The position numbers and the translations under genes were made by a program. The notes beneath the pieces are model-generated. The model had not been told where the DNA came from. It did no database searches and saw only the letters and a program-made list of their open reading frames with translations. A DNA stretch of 64,000 nt from Simmondsia chinensis (taxonomy: Eukaryota; Streptophyta; Magnoliopsida; Caryophyllales; Simmondsiaceae). This document shows positions 30,721-42,027 of the stretch, piece after piece. The stretch is from assembly GCA_018398585.1 (NCBI GenBank), contig JAGTTD010000003.1:12017637-12081636 (forward strand), given 5' to 3'. Positions within the stretch are counted from its first letter, which is position 1. The number at the start of each line of letters is the position of its first letter.

Positions 30721-31063
30721 TCGAATTCCCACCTTTATATTTAGTTTTAATATTTTGATTTTATTGTATTTTAGTTTATACCTTTAATTTTTTTTTATTT
30801 TCAGTTGTTTTCACCAGTGGTAGGACTATTATATTTTGGTTTGCTCTGATTTTCGCTGTGTTGTTGAATTGTGTTGTACTGCTGTTATTGACGGTAGTAG
30901 GTTTCGTAGAGTTATGCGCACTTACCTAAGATAGTCACAGCTAGTGGATGAACGTCAATAGTTATGAAACTCGGAGATTGAGGCCATCTTCAAAGGGGTT
31001 GGGGAGGGGGAGGGCGAAGCAAAAGGGGAAGGGAAATTTATGACTTGAACACTAAATGTCGAA

Positions 31064-31699
31064 ATGCTAACAAAGAAGAGTTTTGAGGTGGCCCAAATGA
31101 TAATGAGGAGGAAGATCAACATCCTATGTCTGAAAGAGATTAAATGGGTCGAAATGAAAGCCAGGAATGTGTTGGGGTACAAGCTGTGGTATGCGGGCAA
31201 GACCAGAGGCAGGAATGGAGTTGGCATTATTTTGGACAGTGTCCACAATGATAAAGTAGTTGGAGTGATCGGGATTGGGGATAGGATAATAAGCATCATG
31301 ATGGTTCTAGATGGGGAGGTATTAAATATTATCAGTGCCTACGCACCATAAACTGGACTTACAGAGCGCGAGAAGGCAAAAATTTGGGGGGACTTAGACA
31401 TAACGATGCAAGGTATACCCCAAACTGAACAAGTAATGATTGCCCGGGACTTTAATGGGCACGTCGGCACGACTGTGGATGGGTACGCGTCATACGATGG
31501 AGGTTTTGGTTTTAGAACCAAGAATGCTGAGGGTAAAGCCCTCCTAGATTTTGCGGTCACTTACAACTTAACAGTGGCCAACACCTTCTTTAAAAAGGGT
31601 GATGAACACATCATTAAATATCAAAGCGGTGGGACAAGGACACAGATTAACTACATACTCCTAAAGAAAAGGATACAAACTGCAGGGATTGTAAGGTAA
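31064..31699 (+). pseudogene. RTE LINE endonuclease domain
   Basis: Two open pieces in one frame (31064-31351 and 31406-31699) joined across a TAA at 31349-31351. Motifs: TLNVEMLTKK near the start, NILCLKEIKW (catalytic Glu kept), NGVGIILD, IISAYAP, IARDFNGHVG (Asp and Asn kept). The late motif usually read Q-I-D-Y-I-L is QINYILLKKR here, with Asn in place of Asp. The domain nicks target DNA to prime reverse transcription; this copy cannot be made as one protein. Confidence 0.8.
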
Positions 31700-32394
31700 C
31701 GCTAGGAGAAGACCTCTCTATACAACACAGGGTGTTGTGGGCTGATATAGAGACTAAAAAGAGGGCCAAAAGAACTATCAAACCTGCCCAGATACATACT
31801 CGCTGGAGGGATATGAAGGGAGAGAAGCTTAGTGTGTACAAGGAAAGAGCGATGTTTGAGCTCGAGTGGGACTGCGGGGGAGATACAAGCCAAATGTGGA
31901 ACCAACTGGCCCAAAATATTAGAGGGCTAGCACAGGAAGTTCTGGGCATATCAAAGGGAGGGGCGCCAAGCTCCAGAGAGTCCTAGTGGTGGTGCGAGGA
32001 GGTCCAAGAGAAGATTAAAGCCAAACAAGATCATTTCAAGGAGTAGACTCGTAGTGGAGATGAGGATAAATGACACCAATATCAGCAGGCCAGGAAAGAA
32101 GCAAAAAGAGCAGTCAGAGAAGCACAATCTAAGGCATATGAGTAGTTCTACAAGAGGTTGGAGACCAAGGAAGGAGCTATGGATATATATAGAGTTGCCA
32201 AGGCGAGAGAAAGGAAGACAAGGGACTTGGATCGAGCACAATGCATAAGAGGGGAAGATGGACAGGTCGTTGTGGACAAGCAACTAATTAAATCTAGATG
32301 GAGAGTCTAATTCCATGATCTGTTCAATGATCAGGGGGATACAGAGATATCCCTTAATGATCTTCAAACACCTGAGGAGCACCAGAACCACTGT

Positions 32395-33308
32395 CAGTAC
32401 AGGTTAATTAGCCTCGAGGAAGTCAAGGAAGCCCTGAAACATATGGGAAAAGGTAAAGCCGTTGGCTCAGATGATATACCCATAGAAGCATGGAAATGCC
32501 TTGGACAGAAGGACATCAGCTGGTTGACTAAATTATTTAACCAAATCCTCAGGGAGGAGAAGATGCCCAATGAGGGGAGGAAAAGAACATTAATTCCGAT
32601 CTATAAGAACAAAGGCGACATCTAGAGCTGCGCCAACTATCGGGGTATCAAACTAATGTGCCACATGCTGAAGTTGTGGGAGCGGGTCATAGATAGGAGG
32701 TTACGAGAACAGAAAGAGGTGTTCGAGAACCAATTCATATTTATGCCTAGAAAATCAACAATTGAAGCTATCCACATCCTAAGAAGAACGATAGAGCACT
32801 ACAGGGAAAGACAAAAGGACCTACACATGATTTTCATCGATCCAGAGAAGGCATATGATAGAGTGCCTAGGGAGGTGTTATGGAGGATTTTGGGTAGGAA
32901 AGTCAAGCCCGCGCCATATAGCCGGGCCATTAGAGACATGTATGAGGATGCACAAACTAGGGTACGCGCAGTGGAGGAGAGTCCGACATGTTCCCGATAT
33001 CAATCGGGGTACACCAAGAATCTGCCTTGAGCCCCTATTTGTTCATTTTGGTAATGGATGAGCTCACTAGGAACATCTAAGGAAATGTATCTTGGTGCTT
33101 GCTTTTCACAGGTGACATAGTGTTTGTGGAAAAATCTCGTGAGGAGGTTAATGAGAGGCTGGAACTATGGAGAAGGGCATTGGAATCGAAGGGCCTACGG
33201 CTTAGTAGATCCAAGATCGAGTACATGGAGCTTAAGTTCGATCCCACCACCACCACGCCCAACAGTGAAGATGTTAAAATTAGATCAGACACTATACCGA
33301 GAACATAG
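32395..33308 (+). pseudogene. RTE LINE reverse transcriptase domain
   Basis: KGKAVGSDDIPIEAWKCLG, LIPIYKNKGDI, stop, CANYRGIKLM, FMPRKSTIEAI and FIDPEKAYDRVPRE follow one another in family order. A frame change near 32990 leads into GVHQESALSPYLF. The catalytic box normally FADDIV is FTGDIVFV at about 33110-33130, so the first Asp is Gly. Then ESKGLRLSRSKIEYM follows. Dead by frame breaks and by the active-site change. Confidence 0.85.
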
Positions 33309-34236
33309 TGTTTTAGATTCCTGGGGTCTATGATGCAGTGCAACGGTGAAGTTGACGAGGATGTCAACAACCGAATTAAAGTAGGATGGGAAAAATGGAG
33401 AGTGGCCTCAGAGGTACTTTGCGATAGAAAGTTTCCCTCAAAGCTGAAAGGAAGATACTATAAGACGATAGTGAGGCCGGCCATGTCCTATAGGGCGGAG
33501 TTTAGGGTGATGAAGTAGCATCATGCACAAAAGATGAAGGTGGCGGAGATAAGGATGCTGTGGTGGACGTGCGGACACACAAGGAAAGATAAGATCAGGA
33601 ACGATGTCTTAAGAAGTGATTTGGGCATGGCTTCCATTGAGGATAAAATAAGGGAGCAACGTTTGGGGTGGTTTGGACATGTTAGGAGGAGACCGAACAC
33701 TGCCCCAATCAGGAGATGCGAGCAGCCGCATACTACGTTGGGTAGGAGAGGGAGAGGCAAGTCGGAGTAGAGATGGCTGGAGACGATTAAACAAGACCTC
33801 ACCCACTTAAACCTTCAGGAGGAGATAGCCTTAGATAGAGCCCAATGGAGGGCTAGAATAGGAGTAGCAGATGTAGTGGAGTAGAGTAGGGTAATCCAGC
33901 TCTTTGTGCATTCTCTTGTGTCCTAGGCCGCTATGATAGTCTATATTCCGCGTTTAAGTGCGATCGGAGCCCAGAGCTGTCCATTAGCTGTGCGTTGGCT
34001 TATTTGTGATTTGCTATGTCTTTACCTTCATTTGCCTAGCTTTGCCCTACTTACATGCTTATCTGCTCTCGTGCTACCAGGGTACCAGGCTTCTTTGCTG
34101 CTAATGAACTTTTTAGGTTGGGGGTCCTCAAAAGGAGCCTCTCTTCTGGGTAGTCCCTAGATGGGGGAAGGCTGCGTACATCTTACCCCCCAGACCCTGC
34201 CTAGGTGGGAGCCCTTGAGGCACTGGGCTGTTGTTG

Positions 34237-34238
<2 letters not shown>

Positions 34239-34269
<31 letters not shown>
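34239..34269. repeat. (TA)n microsatellite at LINE 3' end
   Basis: About 15 TA units directly after the LINE's TTGTTGTT end; probably grown from the LINE tail. Confidence 0.95.
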
Positions 34270-34274
<5 letters not shown>

Positions 34275-34757
34275 GAGAGTATAATCGAGTTTTAAAGTGT
34301 ATTTTAAAGTCATCTACTCGCAGGTGTAGGAGATTATTGTAGCTTAGTCGGGTATACAGATAACGTTTCGACAAGGAATTAGTGTTAACTCGTATTTAGT
34401 TATTAATGAGTAGTTTGAATCAGTTTTTGGTTGATTTGAATGATTGGTTAACTAAATTAATAAAACTAACTATAAACTAATGTTGTCAATCCAATTAAGT
34501 ATAGTTTAGGGAGTGAATTCAGGGTCGCTTAACTCATACCCCATTATTATATTTTACAATGACAATGATTTAGGAGGCTTAGACTGCAAGCTCTAAGCTT
34601 GGGTTAATATTTAAACGAGGGCTTAGGGTAATAAACTAGTCTAAAGGCATAACTTATCTTATAACCTTAAGTGTAGCATTGGTTATCTCATTTGCACTAC
34701 TTAATTCCTTGCTCTTCATTCAATATAATTTGAAGATTTTAACATAGCTACAAGGCG
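34270..34757. other. No gene seen
   Basis: AT-rich single-copy-looking sequence between the LINE tail and the poly-C tract; no ORF or repeat ends. Confidence 0.5.
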
Positions 34758-34786
34758 CCCCCCCCCCCCCCCCCCAAAAAAAAAAT
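34758..34786. repeat. Homopolymer C19 followed by A10
   Basis: 19 C then 10 A without interruption. This is one of three long C/G homopolymers in the window (others at 38573 and 48959). Confidence 0.9.
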
Positions 34787-34859
34787 ACCAATAACATGAA
34801 GAATTCCCCACAGGGGTGCGAAAATAACATAACACAATAATCGTCAAAAGTACAATATA

Positions 34860-35480
34860 AATCTAGAATACGGATGGCTACCCATCCTTCATCCCTAAGC
34901 TAAAGGGTCCACTCCTATATGGGAGTTTTAAACATAATAAAATATAAAATAGCGAGAACAATGAATAAAACTTCATAGTGAAGACTCTCTCAATTGACAT
35001 TGACATTGATCCTTGCTTTGATCCCCTACCACTCCAACCACCTGCATTTCGGCTTTTGAGAACCCCTAGGATCTCATTGCGGCTTCAGGAAGAAGAGAAG
35101 GAGAGAAGATGAGGCAAAAGATGTGTAATTAGGTTTCCCCTCTCGATTTATACCGATGGCGTGACCTACACTACTGTTATACGATGTGTTAATCAATCGG
35201 CAAGAAGGTTCGATTGATCGGCTGGCCCTCTGTAGGCTACGGATTGATTGGCCTTATTTCCCAATCGATCAACAGTCCCACTGTAAGATTCGTCCTACCA
35301 TGGGCTACTGACCGATTGGTACTTCGTACTGATTAGTCATTTAGTACTCGAAATTCTACTAGATATATTAGAGTTACTAAATTACAACTTGATTGGTCCT
35401 TTTTTTGTACACATGGTCGGATTTCTCATATTAGTCTACAAATATGCCTCAATTACGCTTGATTCTACCCCTTTTCATGT
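34860..35480 (-). repeat. Possible LTR fragment, minus orientation
   Basis: The minus-strand reading has GGTATAAATCGAGAGGGGA followed by a CTCATCTTCTCTCC leader near 35050-35150, the layout of LTR promoters elsewhere in this window. No second copy and no defined ends, so this is tentative. CGATTGATCGG and CAATCGATCAACAG words give local dyad symmetry at 35190-35290. Confidence 0.3.
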
Positions 35481-36220
35481 TGCTTTCCAAGCCAAAATTT
35501 GCCTAATTTACAACAAAACACACATGTAAAAGCCGAATATATCGTAAAAACGAGAAATAGAGTATGTAAAAATAAGGCACATCAAAGGTAAAAAAAAACT
35601 AATTTTCATGGCTTTTCAAACTCTAGCTTTTTGACTACGGACAATCGTGCTTAAATGTTAAAAGCTGGTGAAATCCTTACTATGCAATTCGTTAGCATTT
35701 TAATTGGTCGCTGGCCAAAAAAATTTACCTTTAGCTATTTGAATAATCCAAATGTTAAACAGTATATGACAGGCAGGCAAAATGTTCTTCCCGAACATTG
35801 TCTTAGTGTGCAAAAATTAATAAATCCCTGATATGTGTATGATTACACAAGAGTTAATATCCTCTTTTTATTTTCTATTTCTTTGATATTTTGATAAGGT
35901 TTTTTCTAACATGTATCCAAAGGGCACATGATAATACCTATTAAATGCATACAATTTATTTTCTTTTGTGATAATAATAAATAATATAATTACATTTTTT
36001 AAAAATAAATGCAATACTCCCCAATCAAAATGTAAATTATTAATTACGGGACACAATATTTCATAAAAATGAATTAATTTATGTATAAAAATAATAAGAA
36101 ATCCATATTTAATAAGTCCTAACATGTGCCCATTGTGCACATATTATATAATAACAAGACTAATATACTGAATTCTGACCGTTCGTTAAATTATCTTGAA
36201 CTTTTTTTTTTTTTTGGCCA
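35481..36220. other. No gene seen; AT-rich sequence flanking the CACTA element
   Basis: The minus frame at 35868-36140 is low complexity and not supported as a gene. The three bases before the transposon are CCA. Confidence 0.45.
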
Positions 36221-36239
36221 CACTACTACATATTAGGTC

Positions 36240-36985
36240 ATATACAACAGTTTAAAACCGCAGCAAATTGGACAAAACCGTTGCATTAGATGTAATGCAG
36301 TGATTCATAAACCGTTGCATACGCGTCCGTAGCATTAGCCTTTTGCAGCGGTTTTTTTTACTATAGTTGCGGATAATAACCATTGCATTTGGTTAACTAA
36401 TGAAACAGTTGTTTGACCTATGGCAACAGTTATGGGGAACCAAATGCAACGGTTATTTGACTTATTGCAACGGTTAATGGAAGCCTAATGCAACGGTTAT
36501 TTTTACCTAATGCAGCGGTTTATGTTGACCAAATGCAACGGTTATTTTAATCTAATGCAGCGGTTTGTGCAGACCTAATGCAACGGTTATATTGACCTAA
36601 TGCAACGGTTTTGGTCTTAGCTAATGCAACGGTTATTCTAACCTAATGCAGCGGTTTTGGACTTAGCTAATGCAACGGTTATTCTAACCTAATGCAACGG
36701 TTAATACCGAGGTAATGCAACAGTTATTCTAACCTAATGTAGCGGTTTCGAGTGAGCTAATACAACGGTTATGTTCACCTAATGCAGCAGTTTGTAGTGA
36801 GCTAATGCAACGGTTATTTTCTCCTAATGCAGCGGTTTGTAGTGAGCTAATGCAATGGTTATTTTCTCCTAATGTAGTGGTTTTGTACTCAGCTAATGCA
36901 ATGGTTATGTTCACCTAATGCAGCGGTTTATTGATGAACTAATGCAACAGTTTAAAATCGCTAATGCAACAGTTTGTATAAAAAT
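36240..36985. repeat. CACTA left subterminal repeat array
   Basis: More than 25 copies of an AATGCAACGGTT or AATGCAGCGGTT core about 18-25 bases apart. In 36770-36900 the arrangement settles into a 45-bp unit with one AACGG and one AGCGG core. Such subterminal motifs are the binding sites of the small CACTA protein TNPA in the maize paradigm; by analogy these should bind the TNP1-like product. Confidence 0.9.
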
Positions 36986-37486
36986 TAGTGTAGTTATTAA
37001 TTCAATTTTGACATACATTACAAGAATTCTTTAAACCAACGCCTCTTAATCCATAAGCATATCTTAACACATCCATACATTCAAACGATCTTGCTTGATA
37101 TCAAAACTAATAATAATCCAAATACAAATTACATAGTCGATAATCAAAAGACACCAGTGAATCAAATACATAGCTGCTAATCATAAAAGTCTAAACCTCA
37201 AAATATATCAAGCTTTACATATTAAAGCCAATAAAATCCTACACCCACAAAGGTCTATAACCACCAAGTTAATATCAGAAAACACAATTTACATTCAACC
37301 ACATCAAGTACATTGTTCATAACCATAAACTCCACACTATGTTCCTTTATTGGCTGCGTGTCCATCAACATTATCGAGATCCTTAGCACCCTGACACCAA
37401 AAACATATAAAATGAGCATAAGTAGCATGTCATGAATTGAAGCGATAAGATTTAGTTGCAAGTAGTTGTAATTAGATACATGAGGT

Positions 37487-37749
37487 TGTTATAGTTGTTG
37501 AGATATATATTCTTGTTTAATTGAGTTGTTACATTGACAGTTATGTGTTTTTACTTCATATAAAGAGTTGTAATTGTACATTGGAGATCATTCAATGATA
37601 ATATCAACAGTTCAATTCTCTTACTCTCCCTCTATTCTCTCTACTTCTCCCTCAAATTCTCATCTCTATCTCATCTCTTTCTCAATTCCCTCTCTCCCAA
37701 ACTCTCTGTCTTTCTAAGTCATAATCCGAGCCCACCTCGGGTCATGACA
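37487..37749 (+). repeat. Candidate solo LTR
   Basis: 263 bp, beginning TGTTATAGTTG and ending GTCATGACA. It has CATATAAAGAG as a promoter-like box and the CTCATC pyrimidine leader seen in the gypsy LTRs here. No 5-bp duplication is visible (GAGGT left, TAGCA right), so it is proposed only on composition and ends. Confidence 0.45.
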
Positions 37750-38571
37750 TAGCAGTTCATAGAGTCTTATACAACAAAAGAGATGTAGGAACAAATGATT
37801 TCTTTAGTTTTACATGAAGAATCATTGAGAGATATGATAATTTTTGAGTTAAAAACAGAACTAAAGCACTCATATACCTCATTTGCAGCACCTGATGAAG
37901 AAGCAACATTTTGAATAGTACTATGACCATTTCCAGGTGATCCTCCTACCAAGGTTTGAAGTACATGGGGATCAAGATTGCTTAAACTTGGGATTACTAA
38001 GGCAAGTCTAGAGATCAGTTCCTGCATAACTTCTTTCGCCAGTTCAGCTTTAATGTCAGTCTTCATGGACTGCATAACCTCTGTTGGAACTTGAACTCCA
38101 CCCACTTGAACCTTCTCTTTAAGATCTCTCTAGGTAACACCCCTCCCAAATAAACGGATACGACCCGGATGCTCATCCCCCATTACTTCATCAAATGCAT
38201 CTGTACTTTGGCTATTTGATCCTCCCTCAGAATCAATCTTGGATTAATGTTCCTCAACTTCTTTCTACATCAAGAAATGAAGTAAAAAGTTATACCTTAT
38301 TTATAATGTCATGCCATAAACCAACTCAATATTAATTCAATTAAATGAATTTAGAAAAATTTAAGACCAATAAAGTTAATAACTCTATGTAATTTATAGT
38401 ACTTAAATGTATCTTATATTTTGCACTTAAATCGCTTAAAAAAATCCCCCCACTCTAAAAACTTCCTTATCCATAAATGCACTAGAGTTCAAGGGTGACA
38501 ATCAGGTATCAAGAAATGGTCCAAATTTTAATTAACTAATTATTCTAATAATATTAATATGTAACCAACAC

Positions 38572-38572
<1 letters not shown>

Positions 38573-38604
<32 letters not shown>
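38573..38604. repeat. Homopolymer C32
   Basis: 32 consecutive C in a presumed intron of the TNP1-like gene, in AT-rich surroundings. Confidence 0.9.
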
Positions 38605-38606
<2 letters not shown>

Positions 38607-38999
38607 GTTGGTGGTTCATCAAATATTTTAATTGACTAACTAATCTACATATCACATTGTCTTAGAGTGATACTCACAAATATTTACATATATGCATATA
38701 TATAAGATATACATATCTCCTCTTAACATATGCAATAATATACAATAAGAGAAAATCATCAACTCATAATTTGAGCAAGCCATTTCAAAATACCTAACAT
38801 AACTTTCGCATCACCTTTCTAGAAAAAGTTAATAATCCATGACATATTAGTAACTCAATACAATAAAGCAAATTCAATGCGAATAGTAAAAGCAAATTAG
38901 AGTCTTAATTGCCATTTTCATTGAAGAAAATCTCTTACAGTACAACAGCAGCGATAACAACAAACCCAATGACTCAACAAGCTCCTATCAAAGTAGTGT

Positions 39000-40180
39000 C
39001 TGATAAGAGTGAGATGTGCGTAATCTTATATCTCAAATTTGCTTAGAACCTCAATTTAGTCAAGTGGAATCAATTGAACCTCAATTTAGACTTCATTCAT
39101 CATTCATCATATATGAATTACAATGCAAGACTCAAGTACTTATACTAGTCCTAAGCTAATGGCGGTTACTCAAGTTCAATGCACCAAGACAATGTCAACT
39201 AACCAACATACTTATGCAGCTATCATGATTCCTATAGATGGGGCTTATGAAAGATTGTAATTAGAATAATATTGATGTAATAAGTAGTAAGTCTTTAGTA
39301 TAAGCTTGAATTGTGTAAGTAGATCGAGATGCTTACTTAGATATTTTTGCTCCAAGGCTAGTTCAAGTCGGTTAAGGCAGTTACGAGGCATTGCATTGTT
39401 ATTAGTTGAAATATAAAAGGGATGCTAGTGTGTAATGGATTATTCAATGAATATTACAATTATCTCTTTGAGATATTTCCCTTATTTTCTTATTTTACAT
39501 CTCTTTCTCCTAGACATAACTAATGCAAGCTAAAACATTGAACCTAGACATAACTAACTAACCAACTCATAATAGGAAAATATCTAATTCAACTAAAAAT
39601 ATCTAACTAGTTGCCAAAATATCTTCTAACTAACTCTAGCTTATGGCCCCAAGTACCAACACTGCCGCATGCTTACTGCAGGTTATTACAATGCAGGTGC
39701 GAACAACACTTTATTACAACTTGCAGCTAAGGAAAGGTCTAAATGAACTAAGCTAAGACTAATACAACATTATTATCTAACAACCCCACCAAGAAGCAAC
39801 CACCAAAACGACCAGCAACAACAGAAAATAGCAGCAACTTCAACAGCAACATAGTAGCAGCTAAATAGCAACATAACAACAACTTCTGGAGTTAATGCAG
39901 AATTGGGATCCAAAATTGAAGCAAATCAGTTTGAGAAGCTGGATTTGAGGATGCAACGATTCTTTGAAACATTTCAAAATGAGATGGAGTTGCTGATGCA
40001 ATAAATGGATCACGGTTTTCAAAAACAACAAAAGATGTTCAATCACTTACAAGATCAACTCATTAGACAACAAAAGATGTTCTATCATAAAAGAACCACA
40101 CTCTAAAATTAATCTAAAAATAACCAAACTCCAAAAATTTGACTTAATGAATACTAAAATTTTAATTTAAAACTTACAAT
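39000..40180. mobile_element. Mosaic of LTR-element fragments inserted in the TNP1-like gene
   Basis: 39100-39230 and 39540-39670 resemble the minus-orientation array LTR (AAATATCTAACTAGTTGCCA, ATATCTTCTAACTAACTCTA). Between them lies sequence with a plus-strand promoter-like AAATATAAAAGGG at about 39412. At 39870-40085 the plus strand reads, with one stop, a gypsy Gag-like N-terminal coil (NQFEKLDLRMQRFFETFQNE). The pieces suggest an insertion into an insertion, but boundaries could not be fixed. Confidence 0.4.
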
Positions 40181-42027
40181 TTTTGCTATTGTAGGCTGCA
40201 CAGGATCCGTATACTTTTTCATAGAGTTCCTCTTCCACGTCTCAATGAATAATTTACTCCGCGATGGTTTCTGTTTGTTTGGATGTTCTTGTGTCCGTAA
40301 AAAGGGTAAGAGTTGAATACATCAATAAATTAATAACAAAAACAATTACAAAAATTAGATGTAAGAAATAAACATGAATATATATATATATATCAAAAAG
40401 AAAGTGAATTACCAATCTGACGCGACCCTGGCAAAACTTTTCTTTCCGGCAGTGTGCATGTACTTTTGTTTCTTTCGATTCCGAGTGTTGATTTCGGCAA
40501 CTCTCTAAATTTATATGTACTATGAGTATAATTATCAACACATACAATAACATATGCAATGCAATATACATATTCATGCCACGCACCTTGGCAGTAGAGG
40601 AACCCCAATATCTAAATAGATCTTTCAATTGATCATCAGGAATAGATGCTGGTCGATTTGTCCAACGAGTGGGCATTGTTTACAAATTTGTTGAAGTGAT
40701 TTTGTTTCACTTCACATTTAAAAGACTTCCATGCTGAGTTCACAGTCGACATAAGCCATTTCCTACCTTGTGGGGGGATTATGTACTTCTTCTGCAATCA
40801 CAATGAAACATCTTAGAGAAGTAAAAGAAAGCATAAAAGTAGGATATAACTGTAATTTGAAATAACCGTACCGTTAAATACTCCCATATCTTCTCCTTCG
40901 GCACTTTCCTCCAATTGAAAACATTTAGAGGTGCAATGGTAGGGTCCCGCTCTAAGGTGCCCAAGAAGCTGATGAACTCATCTAATGTCTTGTCATATGG
41001 ACCAATTGGTTGATTGTGCTCATTTAGAAAGATAGGCACACGATATTCCAGTGTTCTACTGTGCACATGCTTCATCATGGTCCTCCCTCTGTGCTTCTTT
41101 ACTAGAGTAGAAGATTTGAACACAGACCAAGAAAGTTACAAAATACATATAGTCATGTACAACAACACTTGCTTAAAAACCTATCACATAACTGATCCTA
41201 AATTTTATCAGTACTACCATCGACTTCATTATTATCTGGATGGCCTCGATCGCTGCTATGTGAGGATGTGTGTTCTGGCCTAACACGCGTTTGTGATGAA
41301 GATCTACTTGCTTGTTTGTTTAGGGCATCCACTGGCCTCTCTGATGGGACTAATCCTGAGCAAACACAATGTTATGATTGTGATGTGAGAATCTAGTAGT
41401 AGTAAGACATATGAGTCTAGGTGTCTGTGTATGTACTTAGCTCTCTTACTTCTTTCCGACGGTGTTATGAAATCATTGAGTAAGGACCTCCTTAGATCTT
41501 GTGTGTGTTACAGGATCTTGGCCCTGTGAAGGAAGGCATTCTCGATCATCTTCCTCATTGCTCTCGATAAATCCATCGTCATCACCTAGGTAATCATTTC
41601 GCACGTACTCCTCATCTGAGAAGTCATCTTCTTCTCCATTCTCAATATGTTGAAGCTCGTTCCTTTGTTATTGGGCAATGTTTGCTCTTTTCTGTTGTTG
41701 TTTTTTTCTTAATGTCGTTGCTATGGACCCAAGTGTACAAAAAGTTGGTCCATGTGATGTACTTTTCTTAGAAGTGTGCTTCTTTCCTTTCATCTCTTTA
41801 TTCCCTAAAACATAAAAAAAAAAAGAAAGAAAGAAAAAGAGAATAATTAGTGTCATTAAAAATAAAAGAACTAAGGCAAAATGTCCACCAATATGTTGCG
41901 TTGTAGCTATGTAGAAGTAACAAAAAACACATAAATATTTAAATAGAAACGTGACAAACTAGCGAAAAACAATCAACAGATCAAAAAACAAACGCTCATC
42001 GGTTAAAATACATAAATAATTAACACA

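Larger units (their letters stand above)
30411..34236 (+). mobile_element. RTE-clade LINE, degenerate
   Basis: It carries an apurinic-type endonuclease (about 31030-31699), reverse transcriptase (about 32390-33240) and the conserved C-terminal MKVAEIRMLWW and LGWFGHVRRRP region (33534-33720). It ends GAGGCACTGGGCTGTTGTTGTT, the simple-repeat tail usual for plant RTE elements rather than poly(A). No target duplication was identified. Many stops and frameshifts are present. Confidence 0.85.
37880..41720 (-). pseudogene. TNP1-like CACTA gene (Ptta/En/Spm plant transposase family), disrupted
   Basis: Exon pieces on the minus strand, in order: an acidic N-terminus (about 41720-41470, ENGEEDDFSDEEY); a serine-rich piece near 41340; 41123-40860 (KKHRGRTMMKHVHSR, RVPIFLNEHNQPIGPYD, FNWRKVPKEKIWEY); about 40790-40570 (IIPPQGRKWLMSTVNSAWK, RPASIPDDQLKDLFRYWGS); 40510-40420 (ESKETKVHAHCRKEKFCQG); 40310-40190 (PSRSKLFIETWKRNSM); then 38270-37880 (HPGRIRLFGRGVT, TAG, RDLKEKV). 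The family's usual order is kept. An LTR-element mosaic (39000-40180) and a stop at the RGVT-RDL point break it. It would bind the subterminal repeats. Confidence 0.75.

Noticed and set aside
36729..36914. Minus-strand protein with a 15-residue repeat (CISSLQTAALGE)
   Set aside because: A by-product of the 45-bp DNA repeat in the CACTA end; the array is non-coding by position.
36240..36985. CRISPR-like array of short repeats
   Set aside because: Spacing and motif vary continuously, the location is at a CACTA end, and the genome is eukaryotic.
41014..41283. Plus-strand 89-residue frame opposite the TNP1-like gene
   Set aside because: Antisense to an exon with recognisable family motifs; no support of its own.
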